Assembly: GCF_022921115.1 (NCBI RefSeq)
Contig: NZ_CP095075.1
Location: 3,050,001-3,114,000, forward strand
Direction: 5' to 3'
DNA from: Halobacillus amylolyticus
Lineage (GTDB): Bacteria; Bacillota; Bacilli; Bacillales; Halobacillaceae
DNA length: 64,000 nucleotides
In this document: positions 8,701 to 17,231 of the stretch, one piece after another
Position numbering within the stretch: position 1 is the first letter of the stretch
How the letters are laid out: each line of letters begins with the position of its first letter
Made by a program: the position numbers and the translations under genes
Notes under the pieces: generated by a model
What the model saw: the letters and a program-made list of their open reading frames with translations, nothing else
The model's database searches: none
What the model was told of the DNA's origin: nothing

Positions 8701-9321
8701 TTAATTCGTATACCATTTATAAAGTTTTTTCGGGCGGCCGATCTTTTGGTGACCGATGACTTGCTTAACCTGTCCTTCTTCCAATAAATACATTAAATAG
8801 CGATAGACGGTGGGATAGGCTAACCCGACACCTTGTGAAATAGTATCAACAGAATTTGCCCCCCGATGTTCTTTTAAAAAATGTGCTACAGCGTCGAGTG
8901 TCCCTTTGCTGATCCCTTTTGCACTGTAGACGTCTTCTTCGGACTCGAGTCTTTTTCTCATATTAGCGATTTGGATGTGTAAGTGAATGCGGGAAATAAT
9001 GTCGAGTTCCTTTACAGGTTTTAAGGCAAAGTCTGTGGCACCTGCTTTCCTAAATGCATCGGCAACATCTTGATGATCATCTTCTGTTAAAACAAGAATA
9101 GGAATTTGCTGATTTTCCAAACGAATTCCCTGAACTAACTCAAGTCCATTCATGATAGGCATGTGATAGTCTACGATTAAAATATCATAATCATGTTTTC
9201 TGAATAAGTTAAAGCCGCTTTGTCCATCTATAGCGATCTCTGCTTCAATCCCATCTTTTTCACATAAATCTTTTAACATTGTACGTAGAGAATCATCATC
9301 ATCGACAATTAAGATCTTCAT
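8701..9321 (-). CDS. Orphan response regulator (receiver plus helix-turn-helix)
   Basis: Protein of 206 aa. The receiver domain (1-120) shows the acidic pocket VDDDDS, the phospho-acceptor Asp51 in IVDYHMP, LTEDD and the conserved Lys in LKPV. The C-terminal part (about 140-206) has a winged-helix look like the CitT/DcuR/DctR family: TLDAVAHFLKEHRG, then ISQGVGLAYPTVYRYLMYLLEEG. That family usually controls uptake of C4-dicarboxylates or citrate. No histidine kinase or transporter gene is next to it, so its partner is elsewhere. ATG 9321 follows GGGGAGTG by 6 bases; longer starts lack a ribosome site. Confidence 0.88.
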   Translation of the reverse strand: MKILIVDDDDSLRTMLKDLCEKDGIEAEIAIDGQSGFNLFRKHDYDILIVDYHMPIMNGLELVQGIRLENQQIPILVLTEDDHQDVADAFRKAGATDFALKPVKELDIISRIHLHIQIANMRKRLESEEDVYSAKGISKGTLDAVAHFLKEHRGANSVDTISQGVGLAYPTVYRYLMYLLEEGQVKQVIGHQKIGRPKKLYKWYTN

Positions 9322-9470
9322 TCTTACACTCCCCTCACAAATCACCGAATCATTTATCTTTATCACGTTGCAGTATTAATACTATTTATATTATAATTTT
9401 ATGCCATTGTTAGCAATGGGGAAGATCGATAAAAATAGAATTTTCATCACAGATATTTGCCTATAAGAAT

Positions 9471-9492
9471 CCCCATGGCGTTAACCATGGGG
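9471..9492. terminator. Hairpin after yogA
   Basis: CCCCATGG and CCATGGGG pair across a 6-base loop. The T-tract is weak on both strands, so it may be a weak terminator or an mRNA 3'-end stabiliser for yogA. Confidence 0.55.
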
Positions 9493-9501
9493 ACGATTCA
9501 A

Positions 9502-10494
9502 TCATTCAATCGTAAAACCGATTTTTCCGAAGTTTTTCGTATCGCGAAGATATTCAAAGGCCTCTTTATACTGTGATAAGTTAAACATGCGATCGAGTTC
9601 AGGCTTGATTTTATTTTTTTCAATGAAAGAAAGCATGTCAGCAAATTCCTCGCCGCTTCCCATTGTAGAACCTAGCAAGTTATATTGCCCATAGAAAAAC
9701 TTGCGGATATCAATGGTGACTTCATCTTCTGTCGTTGCACCGAACGTGACGATCGTTCCGCCTCTGCGAATAATAGATAAGGACTTATCGAACGTCGCAC
9801 GTCCAACGCTCTCGATAAGCAGATCTACTTTTTCATTCTTCAATTCTTCCTTCCAGTCAGATTGGGTAGGTATCGCTACATCTGCCCCGAGCTCTTTAGC
9901 CTTTGCTAGCTTCTCGTCATTTCTCGACGTAACAATGACCCTGGCGCCGACAGCTTTCGCAAATTTTAGTGCAAAAGTGAGAACACCACTACCGATCCCT
10001 GGCAGCATGATGGTATCACCCTGGGTCACTTTTCCTCGAGTAAATAATACGCGGTAAGCTGTTAAGGCGGCAAGAGGGAGGATGCCCGCTTCCTCCCATG
10101 ATAAGTGCTCAGGCTTAGGTGCGATATTATCAGCAGGGACGGAGATGTATTCTCCGAATGTACCATGATCAGGCAATCCTAAAATATCAAAGCCCTCAGG
10201 GGGAGCATCGCTATTATGCTTCCATCCCAGTCCAGGATTGATAATGACTTCATCGCCTTTAGTTAAGCCTTGAACGTTCTGGCCAACTTCTTCAACGACT
10301 CCAGCCCCATCTGAACCGAGGATTAAAGGGGGCTGATTTGTTTTATGTCTTGACGTTACAGCAATATCCCGGCGGTTCATCCCGGCCGTTTTCAACTTAA
10401 CTTTAACCATACCATTTTCCACGGTCGGCTCGTCTATATCCTGGTAAGATAGTCCCTTTAATCCTTCTAGTTCTGCATGTGTAATTGCTTTCAT
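9502..10494 (-). CDS. yogA: Zinc-independent MDR oxidoreductase, YogA-like
   Basis: Protein of 330 aa of the medium-chain dehydrogenase/reductase superfamily. The GroES-like half has LGSDGAGVVEEVGQNV and GDEVIINPGLGW; the Rossmann half has LPGIGSGVLTFALKFAKAVGARVIVTSRNDEK. The zinc-ligand cysteines of alcohol dehydrogenases are absent, so it is probably a quinone/enone-type NADPH reductase. It matches B. subtilis YogA in length and sequence flavour. The start codon overlaps the stop of the ArsA-type ATPase gene (ATGA), so translation is coupled and it is the last gene of the 12253-9502 operon. Confidence 0.85.
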   Translation of the reverse strand: MKAITHAELEGLKGLSYQDIDEPTVENGMVKVKLKTAGMNRRDIAVTSRHKTNQPPLILGSDGAGVVEEVGQNVQGLTKGDEVIINPGLGWKHNSDAPPEGFDILGLPDHGTFGEYISVPADNIAPKPEHLSWEEAGILPLAALTAYRVLFTRGKVTQGDTIMLPGIGSGVLTFALKFAKAVGARVIVTSRNDEKLAKAKELGADVAIPTQSDWKEELKNEKVDLLIESVGRATFDKSLSIIRRGGTIVTFGATTEDEVTIDIRKFFYGQYNLLGSTMGSGEEFADMLSFIEKNKIKPELDRMFNLSQYKEAFEYLRDTKNFGKIGFTIE

Positions 10495-11447
10495 TTGTGT
10501 GTCTCCTCCTTCGTCAGTTGCTTCAAATGGGTAGCGAAGATTGATAGCTTGTCCATATCTGCCACATCTTCCTCGAACAATGGTACTTTAATCGTTTGTT
10601 GATGCGGGAAAGTTTGATCAATTTGGTGTAGATAGTCCTGCTCCTGTTTTCTGCGTTTCTGTAAAAATGCTCCATCTGCATGGTCAGGCAGCACTTTGTT
10701 GACGATCAATGTTTTAATGTGAAGGTGGTGTTTATCCAACTGCTTGATAGCTTGTTGCGTTTCTAAAATGGGTAACCGTTCAGGTATTAAAACAAAAATA
10801 AAACCGGTCTGTTTGTCATCCAGAATGATTTCCCGTACAGCAGCAAATTTTTCTCTTCGCTTTTGCAAAATCTCGTAAATGGGATCGTCGACAGGTTCTC
10901 CGTCATTAAGAAGCTCAGTATAATTGTCGTTGATTTTTTTCCTACGTTCAAGCATTCCGTCTATCCATACACTCATCAACTCCGGCAGTGTCAATAACCG
11001 TATCGTGTGGCCTGTTGGGGCGGTGTCAAAAATGATTTTATCAAAGTGGTCAGCTTCTTCAAGGATGATGGAAATTAACCGATCGAAAAGGGCCGCTTCA
11101 TCAGCCCCGGGAGAAGCACTGGCCATATCGATTTGGCGGTGAACTTCCTCAACCATTTTCGACTTTACTAATCCCTGTAAGTTGTCTTTTACACCTTCAA
11201 TGTACTTTTTAGACTCCCTGTTAGGATTAACCTCGATTCCCCATAAATTTTCTTCAAGTTTGGTTTTTTCATGCTGAACCTTTTTATGAAAAATATCCCC
11301 AAGGTTATGGGCGGGATCTGTTGAGACAATTAATGTCTGGTTGCCTGCGCGAGCGAAGGCAACGGCAATCGCAGCTGAAGATGTAGATTTTCCTACACCC
11401 CCCTTACCACCCACGAATAGGATTTTGTTTCGGTGCAAATTATTCAT
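10491..11447 (-). CDS. ArsA/GET3-family ATPase
   Basis: Single-domain ATPase of about 318 aa. It has the deviant Walker A GGKGGVGKST, the switch motif DPAHNLGD, and the ArsA signature FDTAPTGHTIRLLTLPE. ArsA drives arsenite efflux with ArsB, and eukaryotic Get3 inserts tail-anchored proteins; no arsB, arsR or arsC lies nearby, so an arsenite role is not supported here. Two upstream genes encode small Cys-rich proteins, and yogA overlaps downstream, so the four form a module. The second ATG (11447) is preferred, 8 bases after GAGGGGGG; ATG 11453 is only 2 bases from that site. Confidence 0.87.
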   Translation of the reverse strand: MNNLHRNKILFVGGKGGVGKSTSSAAIAVAFARAGNQTLIVSTDPAHNLGDIFHKKVQHEKTKLEENLWGIEVNPNRESKKYIEGVKDNLQGLVKSKMVEEVHRQIDMASASPGADEAALFDRLISIILEEADHFDKIIFDTAPTGHTIRLLTLPELMSVWIDGMLERRKKINDNYTELLNDGEPVDDPIYEILQKRREKFAAVREIILDDKQTGFIFVLIPERLPILETQQAIKQLDKHHLHIKTLIVNKVLPDHADGAFLQKRRKQEQDYLHQIDQTFPHQQTIKVPLFEEDVADMDKLSIFATHLKQLTKEETHK

Positions 11448-11529
11448 TGTCATGTCCCCCCTCTTTGTGAACCAATTGGTGTCTGGCCTAGCACCCTGGT
11501 TCGGTGCTATTCTTTTCGTTTAGGCAGCT

Positions 11530-11555
11530 GTAAAAATATTTTACTGTGGTAAAAT
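11530..11555. promoter_or_regulatory. Overlapping inverted repeats in front of the ArsA-type gene (putative operator)
   Basis: Two overlapping palindromes share the half-site GTAAAA: GTAAAAATATTTTAC (11530-11544) and ATTTTACTGTGGTAAAAT (11538-11555, 7-bp perfect arms). They lie in the 147-base gap between the CC-ending small gene and the ATPase. The arrangement of three half-sites suggests a dimeric repressor, but I recognise no known operator. Confidence 0.5.
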
Positions 11556-11594
11556 TACATGAAGTGGCCACATTCAGCGCAAGCGCTTTTGTGC

Positions 11595-11861
11595 TTAACA
11601 GCAGCGAATGCCATCAAGTGGAGATTTCTCCATGCCCATCCGCAGATGCCAGTCGTGGAATTTCTCAATAATGTATGGATACAGTTCGAGTGTATAATAA
11701 AAAGCGGGGTTTGGGATGCCGAGCATGTCAGAATAAACGAGCAGCAGGAATAAGTCATCTTCATCACGAAGTTCTCTTGCAATTTCATTCTTGTGGGGGA
11801 GGCTTAACACTTCATCATAGAATTCAAATAGTCGTTTAAGTGAGAACTTTTTATTTGTCAT
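11595..11861 (-). CDS. Small protein ending in Cys-Cys (cory-CC-star type)
   Basis: Protein of 88 aa rich in Leu, Tyr and charged residues, with the conserved-looking core YTLELYPYIIEKFHDWHLRMG and the C-terminus GIRCC directly followed by the stop codon. This agrees with my memory of a family named cory-CC-star for its terminal Cys-Cys; a profile search would settle it. The terminal cysteine pair suggests metal or thiol chemistry. It lies 14 bases after another Cys-rich gene and upstream of the ArsA-type ATPase. ATG 11861 is chosen over GTG 11873, which is nearer to the upstream stop. Confidence 0.75.
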   Translation of the reverse strand: MTNKKFSLKRLFEFYDEVLSLPHKNEIARELRDEDDLFLLLVYSDMLGIPNPAFYYTLELYPYIIEKFHDWHLRMGMEKSPLDGIRCC

Positions 11862-11875
11862 AGAACACCACACCC

Positions 11876-12253
11876 TTATGCATATAACATATCTTCAATT
11901 AATGTATCACAGTTTTCTAAGTCTTCCGTATATTTGCCATTGATGAAAACAGCATTATATTTGATATGGAGGGAGAAATGTTTAATGGCTTTAAAGAGAG
12001 GTATATGACGATCTTTTACTTGCTTCATAAAGTACATACCTATCGCGAAGATGTTTCTAGGGTCTAGAAAATTTATCAAAATTTGATCGCCATATGTTGC
12101 TTCCAATCTCCTGTAGAATTCACCCATAAGCTGCCGGTCAGGATCATGATGCTTAAATTCGTCTTTCATTTCTATGAAACCATCCCCGCATATTCCTCCA
12201 CAGCATCCCATTCCGATCTCTTTTTCCGCACGGATAATCATAATTTCAACCAT
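11876..12253 (-). CDS. Cys-rich small protein (CCGGICG motif)
   Basis: Protein of 125 aa with a striking N-terminal motif, MGCCGGICGDGF, at about residues 15-26, that could bind a metal or an Fe-S cluster. The rest (HDPDRQLMGEFYRRLEATYGD, then a hydrophobic helical part) has no motif I know; the hydrophobic NIFAIGMYFMKQVKDRHIPLFKAIK region may bind a partner. AGGAGGAGC lies 6 bases before ATG 12253. It is first in the four-gene operon with the CC-ending protein, the ArsA-type ATPase and yogA. Function unknown. Confidence 0.75.
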   Translation of the reverse strand: MVEIMIIRAEKEIGMGCCGGICGDGFIEMKDEFKHHDPDRQLMGEFYRRLEATYGDQILINFLDPRNIFAIGMYFMKQVKDRHIPLFKAIKHFSLHIKYNAVFINGKYTEDLENCDTLIEDMLYA

Positions 12254-12275
12254 TCGAGCTCCTCCTTTATAAGGA

Positions 12276-12301
12276 TAAAAGCCGCACTAGATCAGTGCGA
12301 C
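12276..12301 (-). terminator. Terminator of cstA
   Basis: Minus strand GTCGCACT, loop GATC, AGTGCGGC, then TTTT, starting 12 bases after the cstA stop codon and ahead of the ribosome site of the Cys-rich operon. Confidence 0.85.
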
Positions 12302-12312
12302 CCTAATTATAC

Positions 12313-14049
12313 TTAAGCACTTTTTTCTATATTGTCATCTTTTCCATTAAGAAGGACTGAGGCGGCTGTAAGTAAGATCCAAATAGTAAAGATAAGGATA
12401 ATCGCTCCAAAGCTGAATAGGAGCCAATCACTTCCAGCTGCCCATGGGGCCCATTCCGTGATTACCTGGTCAATCATTGCCCATAGTGTCATAAACATGA
12501 GGAACAGCATAGGGATCAGCGTTGGCCAATAGTTTCTTCCCAGTCGTTTGAGCCAAATAGATATTAACAGTAAACTGATTCCTGCTAGAAGCTGGTTCGA
12601 TGTACCGAAAAGCGGCCAGAGTAAGTAGCCTCCGGAACCAAATCCTTTAGGCCCCTGTGGGATTAAGGTCAAGGCAGCACTTGAGACAACAGCGACTGTT
12701 GTAGCTACATGTGTCTTTGTTAATGGTTGAACGTTATATTCAACACCCAATTCTGAAATGATATAACGCATAAGACGAACAGATGAATCAAGGGTTGTAG
12801 CAGCAAAGCTTACGATGATAACCGAAACAATCGTTGAGGCAACGCTTGCTGGTATGCCAAGCCCTGTGGCTAATTGTGCGGCGCCTTGGATGAATACAGT
12901 AAGCCCAGCGCCGCTTGCCGCTGTAAAGCTGCTGTACGTTGCAGAAAATTCGCCTGCAGTAGGGAAAAAGGTGATGACGGCAATGATAGCGATTAAAGCT
13001 AAAGCCCCTTCACCAACAGCTCCTAAATATCCTACAAAACGGGCTTCTGACTCGTTGTTCAATTGCTTGGAAGTCGTTCCGGATGAAACTAATCCGTGAA
13101 ACCCGGAAATCGCTCCACAAGCAATGGTTATGAATAAGAGTGGAAACCAGGAAGTATCCGCCTGCCCATTACTTACAGGAGCTGTTACTTCTGGATTTGA
13201 AAACAACAGACCCAAATAAAGCAACCCTAAACCGACCAGCAGCTGGTGTGAGTTGATGTAATCACGCGGCTGTAACAGCTTCCAGACAGGTAAGGTAGAA
13301 GCGATGTACACATATACCATCAAAACAATGATCCACACGAGGAATGCCATTGAAGTAGCACTTGCGCCGAAGAGACTTGTAGCCCCTTCACCACCGAAGT
13401 AGCTTACTAGATCAATTTGCAAAATGGGCACATAGCTTGCTACAATCGCCGCCAAATACATCACGGCAAGGGCAATAACCGACGGCAGCAGCATATTGCC
13501 TTTTTTCTTATACACACTGTACCCGATCCAAATCGCTAGTGGAATTTGAATAAATACGGATAAAACACTTGCTGGAAACGAAATAAATAAGTTTGCAATG
13601 ACCCAGGCAAATACGGCGTTAACCATAACAACTAGTAATAAAATAATGAATAAAAACAATTTCTTCGCCCGCTCGCCGATCAACTTGCTGGCTAATGTGC
13701 CCATCGATTGACCTTTATTTCTAACAGACAAGACTAGTGTTCCAAAATCATGAACACCAGCAGCGAATATGGTCCCAAGCAAGACCCATAAAACAGCAGG
13801 CAGCCAGCCCCAATAAACAGCTATAGCTGGCCCGACAATAGGTGCCGCTCCAGCAACCGATGTAAAATGGTGCCCCCAAAGTACAAATTTATTTGTGGGT
13901 ACAAAATCGACCCCATCTTTGTACTTATGAGCTGGGGTTACGTAGTTTGGATCTAAGCGGTAAATTTTTTCCGCTATAAACTTTGAATAGTACTTATAAC
14001 CTAATGCAAAGACAATAATTCCGACTATTGCAATCCAAATACCACTCAT
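12313..14049 (-). CDS. cstA: Carbon starvation protein CstA (peptide/pyruvate transporter family)
   Basis: Membrane protein of 578 aa with about 14-16 hydrophobic segments. Family landmarks include the N-terminal WIAIVGIIVFALGYKYYS, FVLWGHHFTSVAGAAPIVGPAIA, AAGVHDFGTLVLSVRNKGQSMG and FGTSNQLLAGISL. CstA-family carriers import peptides or pyruvate when better carbon is gone. ATG 14049 has AGGAGGG 8 bases upstream; longer starts lie in the leader. A sigma-A promoter and a perfect CcpA cre box directly upstream fit carbon catabolite repression. Monocistronic, closed by its own terminator. Confidence 0.93.
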   Translation of the reverse strand: MSGIWIAIVGIIVFALGYKYYSKFIAEKIYRLDPNYVTPAHKYKDGVDFVPTNKFVLWGHHFTSVAGAAPIVGPAIAVYWGWLPAVLWVLLGTIFAAGVHDFGTLVLSVRNKGQSMGTLASKLIGERAKKLFLFIILLLVVMVNAVFAWVIANLFISFPASVLSVFIQIPLAIWIGYSVYKKKGNMLLPSVIALAVMYLAAIVASYVPILQIDLVSYFGGEGATSLFGASATSMAFLVWIIVLMVYVYIASTLPVWKLLQPRDYINSHQLLVGLGLLYLGLLFSNPEVTAPVSNGQADTSWFPLLFITIACGAISGFHGLVSSGTTSKQLNNESEARFVGYLGAVGEGALALIAIIAVITFFPTAGEFSATYSSFTAASGAGLTVFIQGAAQLATGLGIPASVASTIVSVIIVSFAATTLDSSVRLMRYIISELGVEYNVQPLTKTHVATTVAVVSSAALTLIPQGPKGFGSGGYLLWPLFGTSNQLLAGISLLLISIWLKRLGRNYWPTLIPMLFLMFMTLWAMIDQVITEWAPWAAGSDWLLFSFGAIILIFTIWILLTAASVLLNGKDDNIEKSA

Positions 14050-14082
14050 AAAATCCCTCCTAATGTTTGTGACAAGTACTAT

Positions 14083-14098
14083 ATGTATACGTTTGCAA
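14083..14098 (-). promoter_or_regulatory. CcpA cre box of cstA
   Basis: On the minus strand TTGCAAACGTATACAT matches the cre consensus WTGNAANCGNWNNCWW at every fixed position. It lies 10 bases past the -10 element, where bound CcpA would block early transcription. Confidence 0.85.
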
Positions 14099-14107
14099 CT
14101 CATAAAT

Positions 14108-14137
14108 ATTATACTATGAACTTTTCTTTATTTACAA
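14108..14137 (-). promoter_or_regulatory. Sigma-A promoter of cstA
   Basis: Minus strand TTGTAA (14132-14137), 18-base spacer, TATAAT (14108-14113), followed by the cre box and the cstA start. Confidence 0.75.
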
Positions 14138-14330
14138 TAAAATTAACTGACTTATCAAAATATTGCGCCGAACCTTTCACGTAATGGCTTTTCGTAGAAA
14201 CAAAAGATATAGGTCAAAAATATCAGTAAGACAAGATTCGGTAAAATTCGTGTGTTTCGTGAATTTAGGATCGTGAACAGATATAATTGGGAAGAGAATG
14301 ATTTAGATAGAATTGAAGGAGTTCTTTGTA

Positions 14331-14936
14331 ATGATTGTAATGATAGATAACTATGATTCATTTACTTATAACCTGTTCCAATACTTTAAGCAATTGGATG
14401 ATGATGTGAGTGTGTTTCGAAATGATCAAGTGACGATAGATGAAATAGAACAGTTAGATGCAGACTTGATTGTCATTTCACCTGGCCCAGGCCAGCCTGA
14501 TGGTACAGGGGTTTGCTATGAAGTGCTAAGCCATTTTTCGCGCACCACACCGATTCTGGGTATTTGCCTTGGTCATCAAATGATCGTTGAGTTTTTTGGA
14601 GGGAAAATAGAAAAAGGATTACGGCCGATGCACGGTAAAGTGACAATGATCACACATGACGGGAAATCTGTTTTTCATAAACTTCCGTGTTCTTTGAAAG
14701 TGACAAGATATCATTCTCTTCATACGCCAGCTGAAGAACTGCCATTATCGCTTGAAATTAGTTCCATGTCTGAGGATTCTGCCGTGATGGGGGTCCGTCA
14801 CCACATCTATCCAGTTGAGGGGATACAATTTCATCCAGAGTCTATTTTGACAGAGTATGGTTTTCAAATGCTTGAGAACGCTTATAAACAAGCCTTAGTC
14901 TTTCGTGAAAAAAAGGGGGAAGGAGTGATGCTATGA
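14331..14936 (+). CDS. pabA: Aminodeoxychorismate/anthranilate synthase glutaminase subunit
   Basis: Class I glutamine amidotransferase of 201 aa that supplies ammonia for aminodeoxychorismate synthesis (folate pathway), and in many bacilli also for anthranilate. It shows MIDNYDSFTYNLFQYF at the N-terminus, SPGPGQPD, the nucleophile Cys in GICLGHQ, and the His-Glu pair in FHPES. ATG 14331 is chosen, 9 bases after AAGGAG. Its stop overlaps the start of the next gene (ATGA), which carries the chorismate-binding partner, so pabA is better supported than trpG; no other trp gene is present. Confidence 0.92.
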   Translation: MIVMIDNYDSFTYNLFQYFKQLDDDVSVFRNDQVTIDEIEQLDADLIVISPGPGQPDGTGVCYEVLSHFSRTTPILGICLGHQMIVEFFGGKIEKGLRPMHGKVTMITHDGKSVFHKLPCSLKVTRYHSLHTPAEELPLSLEISSMSEDSAVMGVRHHIYPVEGIQFHPESILTEYGFQMLENAYKQALVFREKKGEGVML

Positions 14937-16672
14937 CACAGCCACATTTGTTTTTTGAATTTGCGGATCAGAATGGTAAGAAACAACCAATGTGGTTTAC
15001 TGAACCTCATTTGATAATTAAGGCAGACAGTTTGGAGGAGGTTCGCAGTGCTTCTATTGAAGCAGAGGAAGCTTTAGAAAAGGGGTTTTACGTTGCGGGA
15101 TTTGTTTCCTATGAAGCATCACCAGCTTTTGACTCTGCTTTGAAAGTGAAACAAAAGGGGAAGTGGCCACTCGTTTGGTTTGGAGTGTTTACTGAACCTC
15201 AGCCTGAAGGTGCCATCTCTTCGTCACAAGCGTATTCGCTCTCCTCTTGGGAACTTGGTACCACTTACGGGGAGTATCAAGAAGGGATGGGGCAAATTAA
15301 GGCTGCTATTGAGCGTGGGGATACTTACCAAGTGAATTACACTACAAGACTGCAAGCTGCTTTTAATGGTGATGCCTTTTCCTTTTACAGACAATTAGCC
15401 TCCAACCAACAATCATCTTACAGTGCATATATGTCATTAGGAAATGAACAATATGTCTTATCGGCTTCTCCTGAGCTTTTCTTTCGTAAAAATGGTTCAA
15501 GTCTTGTGACAAGGCCTATGAAAGGAACTGCAAAGAGAGGACGTACATTAGCCGAGGATGAGAATTATAAAGCAGCACTGAGTTTATCGGAAAAAGATCA
15601 AGCCGAAAACTTAATGATTGTTGATTTGCTAAGAAATGATGTCGGGAGGCTGGCATTGCCAGGAACGGTTAGGGTGCCGAGGCTATTTGATATCGAAACT
15701 TATCCAACCGTTCATCAAATGACTTCAACAGTAGAAGCACAATTACCCGAAGGCACATCGATGTACGAAATCTTTCGTTCTTTGTTTCCGTGTGGGTCAA
15801 TTACAGGTGCTCCCAAAGTGCGAACGATGGAGTATATCGCTAGCCTTGAAAAAACGCCAAGGGATGTATATTGTGGGGCTATAGGTTACATGACACCATA
15901 TCAAGAGGCTGTGTTTAATGTCCCCATTCGAACTGTTTTGCTTAACAAAGGACAGGCTATATACGGAACGGGCGGCGGTGTAACATGGGACTCGACGACA
16001 AACGGTGAATACGATGAGCTTCAAACGAAAGCAAAGTTGTTAACAGAAGCAATACCCTCCTTTAAGCTTCTTGAAACGATGCAGCTTAAAGATGGGTATT
16101 ATCCATTATTGAAGCGTCATATCGAGCGAATCAGCCAATCGGCACATTATTTTAATTATTCATTTGATAAAAAGGCTGTAGTGGAGAGGTTGGAACAAAA
16201 TGCACTAAATTATCCCAAAGGGTTACATCGGGTTCGGCTGCTCAATGACCAACTGGGAGAGGTTGAAATTGAAACAACAGCATTGACTCCACCATCTAAA
16301 GAAGCCCATTGTACATTAGCTCATTCACCAATCGATTGTGAGGACCCTTTTCTTTTTCATAAGACGACACATCGCCGCGTGTATCAAAAACACCAGCACA
16401 AGGCGGGAGGAGAAAGCTTTGCGGTCTTATTATGGAATGATAGGGGAGAACTTACAGAATTTACAATAGCCAATCTAGTAGTAAAAGCGAATGGTGAGTA
16501 TCTGACCCCGCCTATTTCAAGCGGCTTGCTTGGTGGAACCCTAAGAGGAAAGTTAGTGGAACAGGGAAAAGTAAAAGAACGTGTCATGTATAAAAGTGAT
16601 CTCGCCTCTTTTGAAGAAATTTGGATGGTCAATGGACTGCGAGGATGGATCAAGGTACAGATGCACGAATAA
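14933..16672 (+). CDS. pabB: Aminodeoxychorismate synthase PabB fused to a PabC-type lyase
   Basis: Bifunctional protein of 579 aa. Residues about 1-370 form the chorismate-utilising enzyme: GDTYQVNYTTRL, LVTRPMKGTAKRG, IVDLLRNDVGR, FPCGSITGAPKVRTMEYI and YGTGGGVTWDS. Residues about 385-579 resemble the PLP-dependent fold IV lyase (4-amino-4-deoxychorismate lyase): the N-terminal LKDGYYPLLKRHIERI, then ELTEFTIANLVV and ISSGLLGGTLR, an LLPG.R-like equivalent. One gene could therefore convert chorismate to p-aminobenzoate together with PabA. Coupled to pabA by an ATGA overlap. Confidence 0.92.
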   Translation: MTQPHLFFEFADQNGKKQPMWFTEPHLIIKADSLEEVRSASIEAEEALEKGFYVAGFVSYEASPAFDSALKVKQKGKWPLVWFGVFTEPQPEGAISSSQAYSLSSWELGTTYGEYQEGMGQIKAAIERGDTYQVNYTTRLQAAFNGDAFSFYRQLASNQQSSYSAYMSLGNEQYVLSASPELFFRKNGSSLVTRPMKGTAKRGRTLAEDENYKAALSLSEKDQAENLMIVDLLRNDVGRLALPGTVRVPRLFDIETYPTVHQMTSTVEAQLPEGTSMYEIFRSLFPCGSITGAPKVRTMEYIASLEKTPRDVYCGAIGYMTPYQEAVFNVPIRTVLLNKGQAIYGTGGGVTWDSTTNGEYDELQTKAKLLTEAIPSFKLLETMQLKDGYYPLLKRHIERISQSAHYFNYSFDKKAVVERLEQNALNYPKGLHRVRLLNDQLGEVEIETTALTPPSKEAHCTLAHSPIDCEDPFLFHKTTHRRVYQKHQHKAGGESFAVLLWNDRGELTEFTIANLVVKANGEYLTPPISSGLLGGTLRGKLVEQGKVKERVMYKSDLASFEEIWMVNGLRGWIKVQMHE

Positions 16673-16691
16673 TTAGAAGGAGGGGATATGG

Positions 16692-17063
16692 ATGAAACAT
16701 ATTGTGTTTTACGATGCAAAGTGCCCTTTTTGTTTTAATGTGAAGCGTGTAGTGCACAAATTCGATTGGCGTAAACAAATGAAGTGGGTATCGATCCAAG
16801 AGGTTGAAAAAACGTACGGAAAATATCCATATTTAGAAGGCCGGAATACGCGTGATGAAATTCATATGCTCACAAAAGAAGGGGAATTGAAGGCAGGATT
16901 CCAAACGATTCGTCGACTATTAATCCTTTTACCGCCGTTTGCCTTTATTGGATTGCTGCTATACTTACCTGGAATGGAGCGGATTGGATCACCTCTATAC
17001 AGATGGTTCTCGGGTCATCGTTATCAATGGTTTGGCCAATACGATCAACCTCGGTATAAATAA
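16692..17063 (+). CDS. DCC-family thiol-disulfide oxidoreductase-like protein (DUF393)
   Basis: Protein of 123 aa starting with the family motif YDAKCPFC (Asp8, Cys11, Cys14), which gives the DCC family its name and resembles a thioredoxin active site. A hydrophobic segment at about residues 78-93 (LLILLPPFAFIGLLLYLPG) and the C-terminal RWFSGHRYQWFG, which resembles the YRWFARHRY pattern of this family, follow. Physiological partners are unknown. ATG 16692 has AAGGAGGGG 7 bases upstream. It is 19 bases past pabBC and may be read from the same mRNA. Confidence 0.88.
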   Translation: MKHIVFYDAKCPFCFNVKRVVHKFDWRKQMKWVSIQEVEKTYGKYPYLEGRNTRDEIHMLTKEGELKAGFQTIRRLLILLPPFAFIGLLLYLPGMERIGSPLYRWFSGHRYQWFGQYDQPRYK

Positions 17064-17167
17064 GATGCCTTAGCTTACCAGAGGAAGTTCGATTAAACTC
17101 TGAGTGGAGTTTGACTACTAGCGACACGTCTCATTGCATAGATACTTTCCGCAAGTCTTCGAATCGT

Positions 17168-17197
17168 TTTACAAATGCTCAATGCTTTCATTATCAT
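17168..17197 (+). promoter_or_regulatory. Sigma-A promoter of the RsbR-type gene
   Basis: TTTACA (17168-17173), 18-base spacer, TATCAT (17192-17197), 35 bases before the start codon at 17232. No sigma-B type GTTT/GGGTAT pair was seen. Confidence 0.6.
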
Positions 17198-17231
17198 AGA
17201 TATATAAAGAATAAAAGGAGATTCATATACT

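Noticed and set aside
10491..11447. Arsenic resistance operon
   Set aside because: Only the ATPase is similar to ArsA; arsB, arsR, arsC and arsD are absent.
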